A DNA stretch of 53,894 nt from an uncultured Alphaproteobacteria bacterium (GCA_947259105.1 CAMYKU010000020.1:1-53894); one strand, 5' to 3'. Positions 1 through 8,429 are shown, counted from the stretch's first letter. A program made the numbers and translations. The notes: generated by a model from the letters alone, not told the origin.

Positions 1-1
1 G

Positions 2-1636
2 CTACATCTTCTTCGCCTGTTCCCGCAGGACGTATTTCTGGATCTTGCCGGTCGAGGTCTTGGGCAGCGGGCCGAACACCACCGTCTTCGGGCACTTGAA
101 ATGGGCCATATGCGCGCGGCAGAAGGCGATGATGTCGTCGCCGGAGACCCTGCCCTCCATCCCCGGTTTCAGGGTGACGAACGCGCACGGGGTCTCGCCC
201 CATTTGTCGTCCGGCCTGGCCACGACCGCGGCCTCCATGACCTCCGGATGGCGGAACAGGGTCTCCTCGATCTCGAGCGAGGAGACGTTCTCGCCGCCGG
301 TGATGATGATGTCCTTGGAGCGGTCCTTGACCTCGATGTAGCCGTCGCCGTGCATCACGCCGAGGTCGCCGGTGTGGTACCAGCCGCCGCGAAAGGCCGC
401 CGCGCTGGCCTCCGGGTTCTTCAGGTACCCGCGCATGATGGTGTGGCCGCGCAGCATGATCTCGCCGATCGTCTCGCCGTCGTCGGGCACCGGCGCCATG
501 GTCTCGGGGTCGCGCACCGACAGCGCCGGCAGCGTCGGGTAGGGCACGCCCTGCCGCGCCATCCGCTCGGCCCTGGGCTGCAGGTCGAGCCCGTCCCACT
601 CGTCCTGCCAGGCGCAATAGGCCGCCGGCCCGTAGGATTCGGTGAGCCCGTAGAGATGGGTGACGTGGAACCCCATGCGCTCCATGCCCTCGATCACGGC
701 GCTCGGCGGCGCGGCGCCGCCGGTTGCGACCTCCACCGTATGATCGAAGGTCTGGCGCATGTTGACCGGCGCGTGGACCAGCATGTTGAGGACGATCGGC
801 GCGCCGCACATGTGGGTCACGCCTTGGTCGCGGATCAACGGGAAGATCGCCGCCGGGTCGACCTTGCGCAGGCAGACGTGGGTCCCGCCCACCGCGGTCA
901 CCGCCCAGGTATAGGTCCAGCCGTTGCAGTGGAACATCGGCAGCGTCCAGAGGTAGACCGAGTGCCGGTTCAGCCCGAACACAAGGGCGTTACCGATGGC
1001 GTTGAGGTAGGCGCCGCGATGGTGGTAGACGACGCCCTTGGGGTCGCCCGTGGTGCCCGAGGTGTAGCACAGCGACAGCGCCCGCCACTCGTCGTCCGGC
1101 ATGGCGATCGGACGGTCCGGGTCGCCCTCGGCCAGGAGCGCCTCGTAGTCGGTCTCGCCCAGCAGCTCGCCGCCTTCGGCCAGCGCGTCGTCGATGTCGA
1201 TCACCGCGATATCGCGGCCCAGCGACTGCAGAGCCGGCTTTACCACCGCCGAAAACTCGCGGTCGGCGATCAGAAGCTTCGATTCGGCATGCTCCAGGAT
1301 GAAGGCGACGGTATTGGCGTCCAGCCGCGTGTTGATGGCGTTCAGCACCGCACCCGCCATCGGCACGCCGTAATGCGCCTCCAGCAGCGGCGGCGTATTC
1401 GGGGCCATCACTGACACCGTGTCGCCCGGCCCGATGCCGCGCTTCTCCAGGGCGCTGGCCAGACGCCGGCAGCGCGCGCCGAATTCGCGATAGGTGTAGC
1501 TGCGCCCACCGTGGATGACCGCAGTCTTGCCGGGATAGACCGACTCCGACCACGCCAGCAGCGAGAGCGGCGACAATGGCTGATAATTGGCCGCGTTGCG
1601 GTCGAGGTGCTGTTCGTAGATGTTGTCGGCGCCCAC
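2..1636 (-). CDS. Acyl-CoA synthetase (AMP-forming), AMP-binding family
   Basis: This 544-residue adenylate-forming enzyme should activate a free carboxylic acid with ATP and CoA through an acyl-AMP intermediate. The P-loop TSGTTGDPKGV, the YGLTESYGP motif, the YHTGDLG motif and the C-terminal catalytic lysine region KTSTGKIQK are all present, and length is normal for medium-chain or methylthiopropionyl-CoA-type ligases. The start is GTG at 1634-1636, preceded by AGGGAG seven bases upstream. The stop lies at the window edge, so the gene is complete. It begins inside the open frame of the upstream sensor kinase, whose 3' end is missing. The acid substrate cannot be read from the sequence. Confidence 0.9.
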   Translation of the reverse strand: MGADNIYEQHLDRNAANYQPLSPLSLLAWSESVYPGKTAVIHGGRSYTYREFGARCRRLASALEKRGIGPGDTVSVMAPNTPPLLEAHYGVPMAGAVLNAINTRLDANTVAFILEHAESKLLIADREFSAVVKPALQSLGRDIAVIDIDDALAEGGELLGETDYEALLAEGDPDRPIAMPDDEWRALSLCYTSGTTGDPKGVVYHHRGAYLNAIGNALVFGLNRHSVYLWTLPMFHCNGWTYTWAVTAVGGTHVCLRKVDPAAIFPLIRDQGVTHMCGAPIVLNMLVHAPVNMRQTFDHTVEVATGGAAPPSAVIEGMERMGFHVTHLYGLTESYGPAAYCAWQDEWDGLDLQPRAERMARQGVPYPTLPALSVRDPETMAPVPDDGETIGEIMLRGHTIMRGYLKNPEASAAAFRGGWYHTGDLGVMHGDGYIEVKDRSKDIIITGGENVSSLEIEETLFRHPEVMEAAVVARPDDKWGETPCAFVTLKPGMEGRVSGDDIIAFCRAHMAHFKCPKTVVFGPLPKTSTGKIQKYVLREQAKKM

Positions 1637-3036
1637 TGTGGATCTCCCTGTTTCCCGCAGCCCATGCCGCCATGGGCCTGGGCCACCGACTGGACGACGC
1701 AGAGCCCGATCCCGGTGCCGCCGGTCTCGCGGCTGCGCGAGCGCTCGAGCCGGTAGAACGGTTCGAAGACGTGGGCGAACTCGGCTTCGGGGATGCCCGG
1801 GCCATCGTCGTCGATCCGGACGATGAGGCGGGCGTCCTGTGCGACGAGGGCGGCGCGCGCCCGTTCCCCATAGGCCGCCGCATTCTCGGCGAGGTTGGTC
1901 AGCGCGCGGCGCAGCGCAAGCGGCTGGCAGACATAGGGCGTCGGCGGCGCGGCTTTGAAAACGCAGTCCTGGCCGGCATCGGCAAGGTCGTCGCAGACGC
2001 TTTGCACCAGGGCCGCAAGATCGACGGTTTCCCGGGGCTCGTCGCGCGCATCGTCGCGGGCGAAGGCCAGCGTCGAGGCGATCATCTGCTCCATCTCCGA
2101 CAAGTCCGCCAGGGTCTTCTCGCGCTGTTCGTCATCCTCGATGAGTTCGGCGCGCAGCCTCAGCCGCGTGATCGGCGTGCGCAGGTCGTGCGAGATTGCC
2201 GCCAGCGTCCGCATCCGCCCGTCGAGCAGGCCGCGCAGGCGTCTCTGCATCAGGTTGAAGGCCTGGGCAGCACGGCGCACTTCGCCGGCGCCCTTTTCCG
2301 GCAGCGGCGGCGCGTGCATGTCCTGGCCGAGCCGGTCCGCCGCGCCGGCGATCTCCTCCAGCGGCCCGGTCATGCGGCGGACCGCCCAGGCCGAAAGCAG
2401 CGCGACCGATGCCGCCATGACGATGAGAGACAGAATCAGCCTGCCGGACCAGAACGGCGGCTCCGGCGGTGCAAAGGTGGAAAGGTTCAGCCAGCTTCCG
2501 TCCGACAGCTCGACCGAAACGCGCAGCGTCGATCCGTCCGCGCCGTACTCGCGTTCCATCATCTGCATGTGGTAGCGCATCATCGAACCCATGCCCTGCG
2601 GCGGCGCGCCACGCGCTGCCCGGCCGTGCGGCATTGCCGGTTCGTTCGCGCCGCCAGGGAGGGCATCGACGAACCCGACATGGACGTCCTGGGCCCCGAC
2701 ATCGCTCAGCGACAGTGCGAGCATCGCCGCCATCAAACGCTCGCGCAGCCCGCCCGCGGCATCGGGCGGCAGGGCGGATTGCGTGTCCCATGAAAGGCGG
2801 AACCCGGGCCGGCTGGCCGCGTGGACGATCCACGGGCGGCGCTCCGGCGGCGCTTCCTCGAGCAGCCGGACCATGGTCGCGATCCGTTCGGCGACGATCC
2901 CGCCGCCCACCATCGCCAAGGCCTCGCCGCGGTCGCTGTAATGAATGGCCGAACTGGCGAAATGAGTGACAACGAGCCCGACGATGAGAACCGCGACGGT
3001 TCGCCCGAACAGGCTTTGCGGGATCAGCCGCCTCAT
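1408..3036 (-). CDS. Sensor histidine kinase with disrupted C-terminus
   Basis: Membrane-bound two-component kinase, partner of the regulator whose stop codon overlaps its ATG (3034-3036). Visible parts: TM1 at about residues 12-30, a periplasmic sensor loop, TM2 at about 198-218, HAMP, H-box SHDLRTP (His283), N-box NLAENA, G1 DDGPGIP and G2 GGTGIGL. The loop has a Met/His-rich stretch around residues 135-160, which suggests metal sensing. Kinase similarity stops at about residue 458 (near 1663), directly before the ribosome-binding site of the acyl-CoA synthetase. From there the frame reads on for about 84 residues of non-kinase sequence to 1408, mostly in a shadow frame of that gene. The last 20-30 residues of a normal kinase are absent in every frame. 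It may be a recombinant or a decaying gene. Confidence 0.8.
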   Translation of the reverse strand: MRRLIPQSLFGRTVAVLIVGLVVTHFASSAIHYSDRGEALAMVGGGIVAERIATMVRLLEEAPPERRPWIVHAASRPGFRLSWDTQSALPPDAAGGLRERLMAAMLALSLSDVGAQDVHVGFVDALPGGANEPAMPHGRAARGAPPQGMGSMMRYHMQMMEREYGADGSTLRVSVELSDGSWLNLSTFAPPEPPFWSGRLILSLIVMAASVALLSAWAVRRMTGPLEEIAGAADRLGQDMHAPPLPEKGAGEVRRAAQAFNLMQRRLRGLLDGRMRTLAAISHDLRTPITRLRLRAELIEDDEQREKTLADLSEMEQMIASTLAFARDDARDEPRETVDLAALVQSVCDDLADAGQDCVFKAAPPTPYVCQPLALRRALTNLAENAAAYGERARAALVAQDARLIVRIDDDGPGIPEAEFAHVFEPFYRLERSRSRETGGTGIGLCVVQSVAQAHGGMGCGKQGDPQWAPTTSTNSTSTATRPIISHCRRSRCWRGRSRSIPARLRSSTVGAATPIANSARAAGVWPAPWRSAASGRATRCQ

Positions 3037-3752
3037 GACCGCTCGACCGCCGGCGTGAACAGGTAGCCGCCGCTGCGGACCGTCTTGATCAATTCGGGTG
3101 CAGCGGCGTCCGGCTCGATCTTGCGGCGCAGGCGGCTGACCTGGATATCGACGCTGCGGTCGAACGGGGCGGCGGAACGCCCGCGCGTGAAATCCAGAAG
3201 CTGGTCGCGGCTCAGCACCCTCTGGGGATGCTCGATGAAAGCGACGAGCAGTTCGAACTCGCCCGCGGTCAGTGTTACCGCGGCGCCCTCCGGCGACTGC
3301 AGGTGGCGGCGCCCCAGATCCAGCGTCCAGCCCGCGAACTGCGCGGTCTCCCCGTTCGCGGCCGGCCGCGCGTCGGCCGACTCGCCCGCGCGGCGCAGCA
3401 CGGCCTTGATCCGGGCCAGCAATTCCCTTGGGTTGAAGGGTTTCGGCACGTAATCGTCGGCGCCGACCTCCAGCCCGACGATGCGGTCGGTTTCCTCGCC
3501 CATGGCAGTCAGCATGATGATCGGGATCGCCGAATTCGCCCGCAGGTCCCGGCACAGGGTCAGCCCGTCCTCGCCCGGCAGCATCAGGTCGAGCACGATG
3601 AGATCGATGCTCCAATCGTCCAGCGCCGCGCGCATCGCGCGCCCTTCGGCCGCGGTGGTGACGCGGCAGCCGTGCTTTTCCAGGAACCTGCCGAGCAGGT
3701 CGCGGATCTCGCGGTCGTCGTCGACGATCAGTATGTGCGGCGAGTTATCCAT
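3033..3752 (-). CDS. OmpR/PhoB-family response regulator
   Basis: A 239-residue DNA-binding response regulator. The receiver domain (about 1-120) has the acidic cluster VDDD, phospho-acceptor Asp55 in VLDLMLP, and the conserved Lys104 in PKPF. A winged-helix output domain follows, ending in a typical RSGGYLF hairpin. The start MDNSPHILIVDDD was chosen because it aligns with the family; the frame stays open 24 codons further upstream, and the ribosome-binding site is weak. Its stop overlaps the kinase ATG (ATGA), so the two are co-translated. It is transcribed away from a Gly/Met-rich exported-protein gene across a region with repeated GTAAC boxes, its likely binding sites. Confidence 0.93.
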   Translation of the reverse strand: MDNSPHILIVDDDREIRDLLGRFLEKHGCRVTTAAEGRAMRAALDDWSIDLIVLDLMLPGEDGLTLCRDLRANSAIPIIMLTAMGEETDRIVGLEVGADDYVPKPFNPRELLARIKAVLRRAGESADARPAANGETAQFAGWTLDLGRRHLQSPEGAAVTLTAGEFELLVAFIEHPQRVLSRDQLLDFTRGRSAAPFDRSVDIQVSRLRRKIEPDAAAPELIKTVRSGGYLFTPAVERS

Positions 3753-3800
3753 CACCAACAAAGCATAACCGGGGTTGGCCGGTACCGGTGCAATGAATTT

Positions 3801-3876
3801 GTAACGGCGTGTAACAGATTCCACACCTGTTACGCAGTGATACCAAACACCGGGTTTTTCGACATATGGGCGTTAC
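3801..3876. promoter_or_regulatory. Repeated GTAAC boxes, likely response-regulator operator
   Basis: In the divergent region between the response regulator and the exported-protein gene, GTAAC occurs at 3801-3805 and 3811-3815, ten bases apart on one face of the helix. GTAACAG (3811-3817) also pairs with CTGTTAC (3827-3833) as an inverted repeat, and GTTAC recurs at 3872-3876. Tandem ten-base spacing is typical of OmpR-family sites and resembles the CpxR box GTAAA-N5-GTAAA. Binding by the adjacent regulator is an inference from position. Confidence 0.6.
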
Positions 3877-3954
3877 AGGCAGGCGCGACAATGCGGCCAC
3901 GATAGCAATCCGGGGCCCGCGGCGCGGCGCTCCTCCCAGCAAAGGAGACCAACG

Positions 3955-4449
3955 ATGAATACGCTTCGCAAGACCACAATCGCAACGCTCGCCGGGCTCG
4001 GCGCGCTTGCCGTCGCCGCCAGCGCGCCGGCCCTGTCGCATGGTCCTGGCCAGGGTGGTCCGGGCTACGGGCCGGGTTATGGCATGATGGGCGGCGGCAT
4101 GATGGGCGGCGGCGCCGGATACGGCGGCCAGCAGCAGGGCTTCGGCCCCGGCGCGGGATACGGCGGCATGATGGGCCCGGGTCACGGCCATGGCTTCGGC
4201 AATGGCGCCGGATTCGGGTTCGGGCCGTGCGGCCAGGCGGCAGCCGCCGGCGAGGACATCGACGTCGACGGCGTCAAGGCGCGGATGGAGCGCTGGCTCG
4301 CGGTGCAGAACAACGAGCGCCTGAAGCTGGGCAAGGTCGAGGAAGTGGATGACGACACCATCACCGCCGAGATCGTCACCGTCGACGGCTCGCTGGTGCA
4401 GAAGCTGGCGATCGACCGCCACACCGGCCGGACGCAGCCCGCGAAATAG
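3955..4449 (+). CDS. Gly/Met-rich exported protein of a probable metal-response module
   Basis: A 164-residue protein with an N-terminal signal peptide (positive MNTLRK, hydrophobic core, AAS-APALS cleavage region). A low-complexity segment rich in Gly, Met, Tyr and His (about residues 30-95, several MMGGG repeats) is followed by a compact acidic/basic C-terminal domain with no family I recognise. Strong ribosome-binding site AAAGGAG. Met-rich periplasmic segments often bind Cu(I), and the divergent two-component genes plus the SHOCT and YHS genes downstream suggest a copper or envelope-stress role. The metal identity is inferred, not shown. It is probably the first target of the neighbouring response regulator. 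Confidence 0.8.
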   Translation: MNTLRKTTIATLAGLGALAVAASAPALSHGPGQGGPGYGPGYGMMGGGMMGGGAGYGGQQQGFGPGAGYGGMMGPGHGHGFGNGAGFGFGPCGQAAAAGEDIDVDGVKARMERWLAVQNNERLKLGKVEEVDDDTITAEIVTVDGSLVQKLAIDRHTGRTQPAK

Positions 4450-4492
4450 CTCTGCCCCCGCGGCGCCGGCAGACACGGCGCCGCCACCGGAA

Positions 4493-4523
4493 CGGCCGGG
4501 TGCGCATTCGACGGACCCGGCCG
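4493..4523 (+). terminator. GC-rich hairpin between the exported-protein and SHOCT genes
   Basis: CGGCCGGGT (4493-4501) pairs perfectly with ACCCGGCCG (4515-4523) around a 13-base loop, followed by CTCCTTTC instead of a clean T-run. It could partly terminate, or stabilise the upstream mRNA end so that the first gene is expressed more than the next two. A smaller palindrome, CGGCGCCG, occurs twice just upstream. Confidence 0.4.
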
Positions 4524-4557
4524 CTCCTTTCGACACCAAGGATCAAGGAGACGACAG

Positions 4558-4833
4558 ATGTGGAATAACATGCCCTACGGCGAATCCGGCTACGGCCTGA
4601 TGCATGGCGGCGGATACTGGCTGGGAATGGGCCTGCACGGATTGTTCTGGATCGTGCTGGTGGCGGTGATCGCCGTCATGGTGATCTGGGCGGTGCGATC
4701 CGCGGGCCGGCCGCACGCCGAGGCGGCGCCGGGCGGCGGTCCGAGCCCCCGTGACATCCTCGATGCGCGCTATGCAAGGGGCGAGATCGAGCAGGACGAG
4801 TATCTGAACCGCAAGAAGGCCCTGCAAAGGTGA
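4558..4833 (+). CDS. Small SHOCT-domain membrane protein
   Basis: A 91-residue protein with a Met/His/Gly/Tyr-rich N-terminus (about 1-20), one transmembrane helix (about 25-45), a flexible Pro/Gly linker, and a C-terminal SHOCT domain (DILDARYARGEIEQDEYL, about 67-84). SHOCT domains are short two-helix oligomerisation modules common on small membrane proteins, often near metal-handling genes. Good ribosome-binding site AAGGAG before the ATG. It follows the Gly/Met-rich exported protein and shares its Met/His bias, which suggests joint expression. No enzymatic role is expected. Confidence 0.85.
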   Translation: MWNNMPYGESGYGLMHGGGYWLGMGLHGLFWIVLVAVIAVMVIWAVRSAGRPHAEAAPGGGPSPRDILDARYARGEIEQDEYLNRKKALQR

Positions 4834-4893
4834 GCAGTTCGGGACGAGAGCCTCCGGCGGCAAGGCGTAACGGCAGGAAGGAGGGCCGGTGAA

Positions 4894-5085
4894 ATGAAGG
4901 TGACCGACCCCGTATGCGGCAGCGAGATCGAACTCGACGACTCGCTGCCCCGCGCGGAACACGGCGGCTGGGTCTATTTCTTTTGCTCCAGGGCATGCCG
5001 CAGCCGGTTTCTTGAAGACCCCGGCCGGCATGCCGTCTCGCCGCCATCGGCCGCGGCGAACGCCGGCAAGGGATTCAACGACTAG
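4894..5085 (+). CDS. Small YHS-domain protein
   Basis: A 63-residue protein made almost wholly of a YHS domain: DPVCGSEIELDD at the N-terminus, then YFFCSRACRSRFLEDP. The Cys residues (Cys8, and the CSRAC pair) match the metal-binding pattern found in copper ATPases and related proteins. A strong ribosome-binding site (AGGAAGGAGG) precedes ATG 4894. As the third gene of the small cluster downstream of the divergent two-component operator, it supports a heavy-metal handling or sensing role, probably in the cytoplasm. Confidence 0.88.
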   Translation: MKVTDPVCGSEIELDDSLPRAEHGGWVYFFCSRACRSRFLEDPGRHAVSPPSAAANAGKGFND

Positions 5086-5136
5086 AGTTTCTGAAGGTTG
5101 GCCGGCGCCGGCGGCGCGGACCAGCATCACGCCGTC

Positions 5137-6363
5137 TTACTCGGCGGCGTGCGCCGGGACGGCGCCGCTGAGGCGGCGGCCGAGCAGGACCTCGTTGCCG
5201 GGTTCGGGCGCGGCGGGCACGTTCATCGACAAGAGCAGCGAGACCACCGCCATCATCGCGCCGGCCAGGAACACCGCGGCCGGCGAGACCAGCCAGATCA
5301 GCCCGAAGACCACCGGGATCACCACCGAGGAGATGTGGTTGATGGTGTAGCCGACGCCGGCGGTCGACGCGATGTCGGCGGGGTCGGCGATCTTCTGGAA
5401 ATAGGTCTTCAGCGCGATCGCCAGCGCGAAGAACAGATGGTCGACCACATAGAGTCCCGCGGCGATCCAGGGATGGCTGACGAACGCATACATCGCGAAG
5501 ACGACGATCAGCCCGGCGTATTCGAAGATCAGCGCCCGGCGCTCGCCGAAGCGGCCGATCAGGCGCCCGATGCGCGGCGCCGCGATCACGTTGATTACCG
5601 AGTTCAGGAGAAACAGCAGGGTGATCTCGCCGACCGTATAGCCGAACTTCTCGACCATCAGGAAGCCGGCGAAGACGACGAAGATCTGCCGCCGTGCGCC
5701 GGACATGAAGATCAGCAGGTAATACAGCCAGTAGCGCCGGCGCAGCACCATGTGGCGGTGCTGGCGGACTTTCTCGGGGAATTTCGGGAAGGCGGCCCAG
5801 CACGCCGCCGCGATGCCGGCGGTCAGCCCGCCGCCGAGAAGGTAGACCCAGTGGAAGTCCAGCCCCGCGACGTCGAAGGCAAGCCAGATCAGCACGAAGG
5901 TCACGATCGAGGCGAGGGAGCCGACGGCGATGAGGCGGCCCAGCACTTCGGGCGTGCGGTCCTTGTCGATCCATTGCAGCGATACGGAGACCTGAACCGT
6001 CTCGTAATAATGGAAACCGACCGACATCAGCACGGTGGTGAGGTACAGGCCGACGACGCTCGGGAAGTAGCCGGTGATCGCCGTGCCGACGCCCAGCACC
6101 AGCAGCGACAGGTAGGCCAGCGTCTGCTCACGCCAGATCAGGATCAGGAAGACCACGGCGAAGGACAGGAAGCCGGGGATCTCCCGCAGGCTCTGCAGGA
6201 TGCCGATCTCGGCGCCGGTAAAGGCCGCGCGCTCGACCGAGAAATTGTTCAGCAGCGCCATCCAGACCGAGAAACTGATCGGCGCCGCCGCCGCCATCAG
6301 CAGCAGCAGGATCTCCGGCCGCCGCCAGCCGCCGGCCTCCGCGCTGGGTGACTCATTCCGCAT
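5137..6363 (-). CDS. MFS transporter
   Basis: A 408-residue polytopic membrane protein with about twelve hydrophobic segments and a basic central loop (KVRQHRHMVLRRRYW), typical of the major facilitator superfamily. The start MRNESPSAEAGG at 6361-6363 was chosen because the open frame upstream is charged and low-complexity and runs into a repeat element. No substrate motif is recognised. It stands alone between the YHS gene (convergent) and the palindromic repeat, with no evident operon partner. Confidence 0.85.
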   Translation of the reverse strand: MRNESPSAEAGGWRRPEILLLLMAAAAPISFSVWMALLNNFSVERAAFTGAEIGILQSLREIPGFLSFAVVFLILIWREQTLAYLSLLVLGVGTAITGYFPSVVGLYLTTVLMSVGFHYYETVQVSVSLQWIDKDRTPEVLGRLIAVGSLASIVTFVLIWLAFDVAGLDFHWVYLLGGGLTAGIAAACWAAFPKFPEKVRQHRHMVLRRRYWLYYLLIFMSGARRQIFVVFAGFLMVEKFGYTVGEITLLFLLNSVINVIAAPRIGRLIGRFGERRALIFEYAGLIVVFAMYAFVSHPWIAAGLYVVDHLFFALAIALKTYFQKIADPADIASTAGVGYTINHISSVVIPVVFGLIWLVSPAAVFLAGAMMAVVSLLLSMNVPAAPEPGNEVLLGRRLSGAVPAHAAE

Positions 6364-6489
6364 GGCGAGGAATATAGAGCGGCGAGACTCTCCCGTCAGC
6401 CCGGTCGTGTCTCGGTCTGGAGTCGGATTTCCGGCCCCGCCCTGCGGGGGCATTGTCCGTTCAGTTGGAATTGGGTCCGGCCGGCGGCG

Positions 6490-6596
6490 CGACCTCATAC
6501 TTCGAGACGCCCCTTCGGGGCTCCTCAGCATGAGGGCAGGGGCGCTGGAGCCTCATGCTGAGGAGGCGCGAAGCGCCGTCTCGAAGTATGAAGTCG
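6490..6596. repeat. Paired inverted palindromic intergenic element (RIME-like)
   Basis: CGACCTCATACTTCGAGACG (6490-6509) is the reverse complement of 6577-6596 with one mismatch. The inner parts also match in inverted orientation: CTCCTCAGCATGAGG near 6521-6535 and CCTCATGCTGAGGAG near 6551-6565. Each half carries its own GC-rich hairpin (CCCCTTCGGGG; GGCGCGAAGCGCC). Elements with this CTCATGCTGAGGAG...TCTCGAAGTATGAG theme are widespread between genes in Rhizobiales and related alphaproteobacteria. It lies between two minus-strand transporter genes and may act as a transcription stop. Confidence 0.8.
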
Positions 6597-6633
6597 CTCC
6601 GGCCCCGACCGGCGAAGGCATGTCACAGGCCGG

Positions 6634-7614
6634 TCAGGCGGCGGTTTTGTTTTTCGACTGGTAATGGCCGATCAGGGCTTCGGCGGCCACGGCGCTGCAA
6701 ATCACCAGGATCGCCAGTACCTGCCAGAGGCTGAGGCGGGTGTCCAGGAAGACGACCGCCAGGAACGCCGCCATCACCGGTTTGAGAAAAAACAGATAGG
6801 TGCCGCGCGTGATATCGGGTACCGCCGCCAGCCCGCCGATCCACAGCCACTGGGTCAGGGTGGTGTTGTAGAGGACGAGCACGACAATCGCGGCCATGGC
6901 CGGCGCTGCGAGATCGCCGAAGGTCCAGAACGCCACCCAGCGCCCGAACAGCAGGCCGACACCGACCCATAAGGCGAGCCCGCCCAGGAACAGCGTGATC
7001 GCGGTGATCCGCAGGGCCCCGAACTCGGCGATATAGGGTTTGATCAGCACCAGATAAACCGACAGCAGAAGCGCGCACAAGATGGCCATGAAGATGCCGA
7101 TGAGGTTCGAGGCACCCCCCGCCAGGGCCAGCAACGCGCCGTCCGTGACCAGAAAGGCGACGCCGGCAACCGCGCCCAGGCCGGACACGATTTTCGCCGT
7201 GCCGATCGCCACCTTGTTGGCGTACAGATTGATCAGCCCGACGAAAATCGGCACCGTCGTCACCATGGTCGCCACCTGCGGCACCGTGGCGTAGTCAAGC
7301 GCCCAGTGAAAAAACAGATAGGCCACCGCCACCCCGAACACCGAAAACAGGACAAGCGCCACGCCATTCTTCCGCATCGGCGTGACAAGGTCCCTGGTTG
7401 CCGGGATCAGCATGGCAACCACGACAAGCCCGAGCCCGCCGAGAAAGAACCGCCAGACCGAGACCTCCGGGCCGGAGATGGGGGCATTGTTGGAAATGAT
7501 CTTGGCGACGAATTCGGAACTGGCATGGCCCAGGACGCCGATGAAAACCGCCAGATAGGCAATCCAGGCGTGGCGGCGCCACAGGCTTTCCCTGGTGTCC
7601 GTCCCCGGCGCCAT
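6634..7614 (-). CDS. EamA-family (DMT) transporter
   Basis: A 326-residue membrane protein with ten predicted helices in two repeated halves of about 150 residues, the layout of drug/metabolite transporters. The frame is open far upstream, but ATG 7612-7614 is chosen because it overlaps the TGA of the alpha/beta hydrolase (TGATG), implying translational coupling. The C-terminus is short and basic (HYQSKNKTAA). The transported compound is unknown; pairing with a hydrolase suggests export or uptake of that enzyme's product or substrate, which is inference only. Confidence 0.87.
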   Translation of the reverse strand: MAPGTDTRESLWRRHAWIAYLAVFIGVLGHASSEFVAKIISNNAPISGPEVSVWRFFLGGLGLVVVAMLIPATRDLVTPMRKNGVALVLFSVFGVAVAYLFFHWALDYATVPQVATMVTTVPIFVGLINLYANKVAIGTAKIVSGLGAVAGVAFLVTDGALLALAGGASNLIGIFMAILCALLLSVYLVLIKPYIAEFGALRITAITLFLGGLALWVGVGLLFGRWVAFWTFGDLAAPAMAAIVVLVLYNTTLTQWLWIGGLAAVPDITRGTYLFFLKPVMAAFLAVVFLDTRLSLWQVLAILVICSAVAAEALIGHYQSKNKTAA

Positions 7615-8429
7615 CACAGGCCTTCCACGAATTCGAGGAGGTCGCGGGCGAGACGCGCCGGCGCCTCCACGGGAACCATATGGCCGGCCTCGGCATAGTC
7701 GAGGGCCCGGACGTTTTGAAACTGCGCCAGCAGCCTGGCGATGACCGCATCGTCGCGGAAGATCCGGTCCTGCCGGCCGGTGACGTTGAGAACCGGCACG
7801 CGAAGCCCGGCCCAGTCCACATCCCACACCGTGTCCGCGCCGGCCTTCAACAGGTGCCAGGCGCCGTCGTCGTGCGAAAGCGGGGCGTAGCCACCCGTCT
7901 TCAGGAAATTCCCGCGGTTTTCCGCCTGCCAGTCCTGGCCCAGCAGGAGCGGCGAATAGACATCGCGCAGCAGGTCCAGCCCTCCGGTTTCCGCCAGCCG
8001 CAGCAGGGCGGCGTTGATCCAGGACAGCCGGGGGCCGATTTCACGCAAGGTGTTGATGAGAACGAACCCCCGGCAGGGATATCTGCCCCCGTTCTTTCCA
8101 AGATGCACCCTGGCGGCATAAAGACCGCCCACCGACAGGCCGACGAAAACCGGGTTTTGCGGCTGGACCGCCTCGAGCAGGCGCCGTGCGTCGGCGACGA
8201 TCGAATCGGGATGGATTTCCCCGGCGGTGAACGGGCTGTCCGCCTGCCCGCGCAGGTTCCAGGTCAACAGGCCGTGACCCTCCTCGGCGAGTCCGGGACC
8301 GATACCGGCCTCCCACATCGCCTTGTCGCCGGTCAGCGGATTGAAACAGACAAAGGTGAATCCGTCTTCGTTTTGCGGCGCCCGGTATTCGTAGGACAGG
8401 CCGTCATCACCCGTCAGAGCCAGAAACAT
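7614..8429 (-). CDS. Alpha/beta hydrolase
   Basis: A 271-residue alpha/beta-fold hydrolase. The nucleophile elbow is GLSVGG (Ser at about residue 98), the acid lies in TGRQDRIF, and the catalytic His is in AGHMVPVEAP, so the triad is complete. A cap region occupies about residues 125-190. It is the first gene of a two-gene unit with the EamA transporter, which it overlaps by one base. Substrate is unassigned; the family covers esterases, lactonases and C-C hydrolases. Confidence 0.9.
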   Translation of the reverse strand: MFLALTGDDGLSYEYRAPQNEDGFTFVCFNPLTGDKAMWEAGIGPGLAEEGHGLLTWNLRGQADSPFTAGEIHPDSIVADARRLLEAVQPQNPVFVGLSVGGLYAARVHLGKNGGRYPCRGFVLINTLREIGPRLSWINAALLRLAETGGLDLLRDVYSPLLLGQDWQAENRGNFLKTGGYAPLSHDDGAWHLLKAGADTVWDVDWAGLRVPVLNVTGRQDRIFRDDAVIARLLAQFQNVRALDYAEAGHMVPVEAPARLARDLLEFVEGL

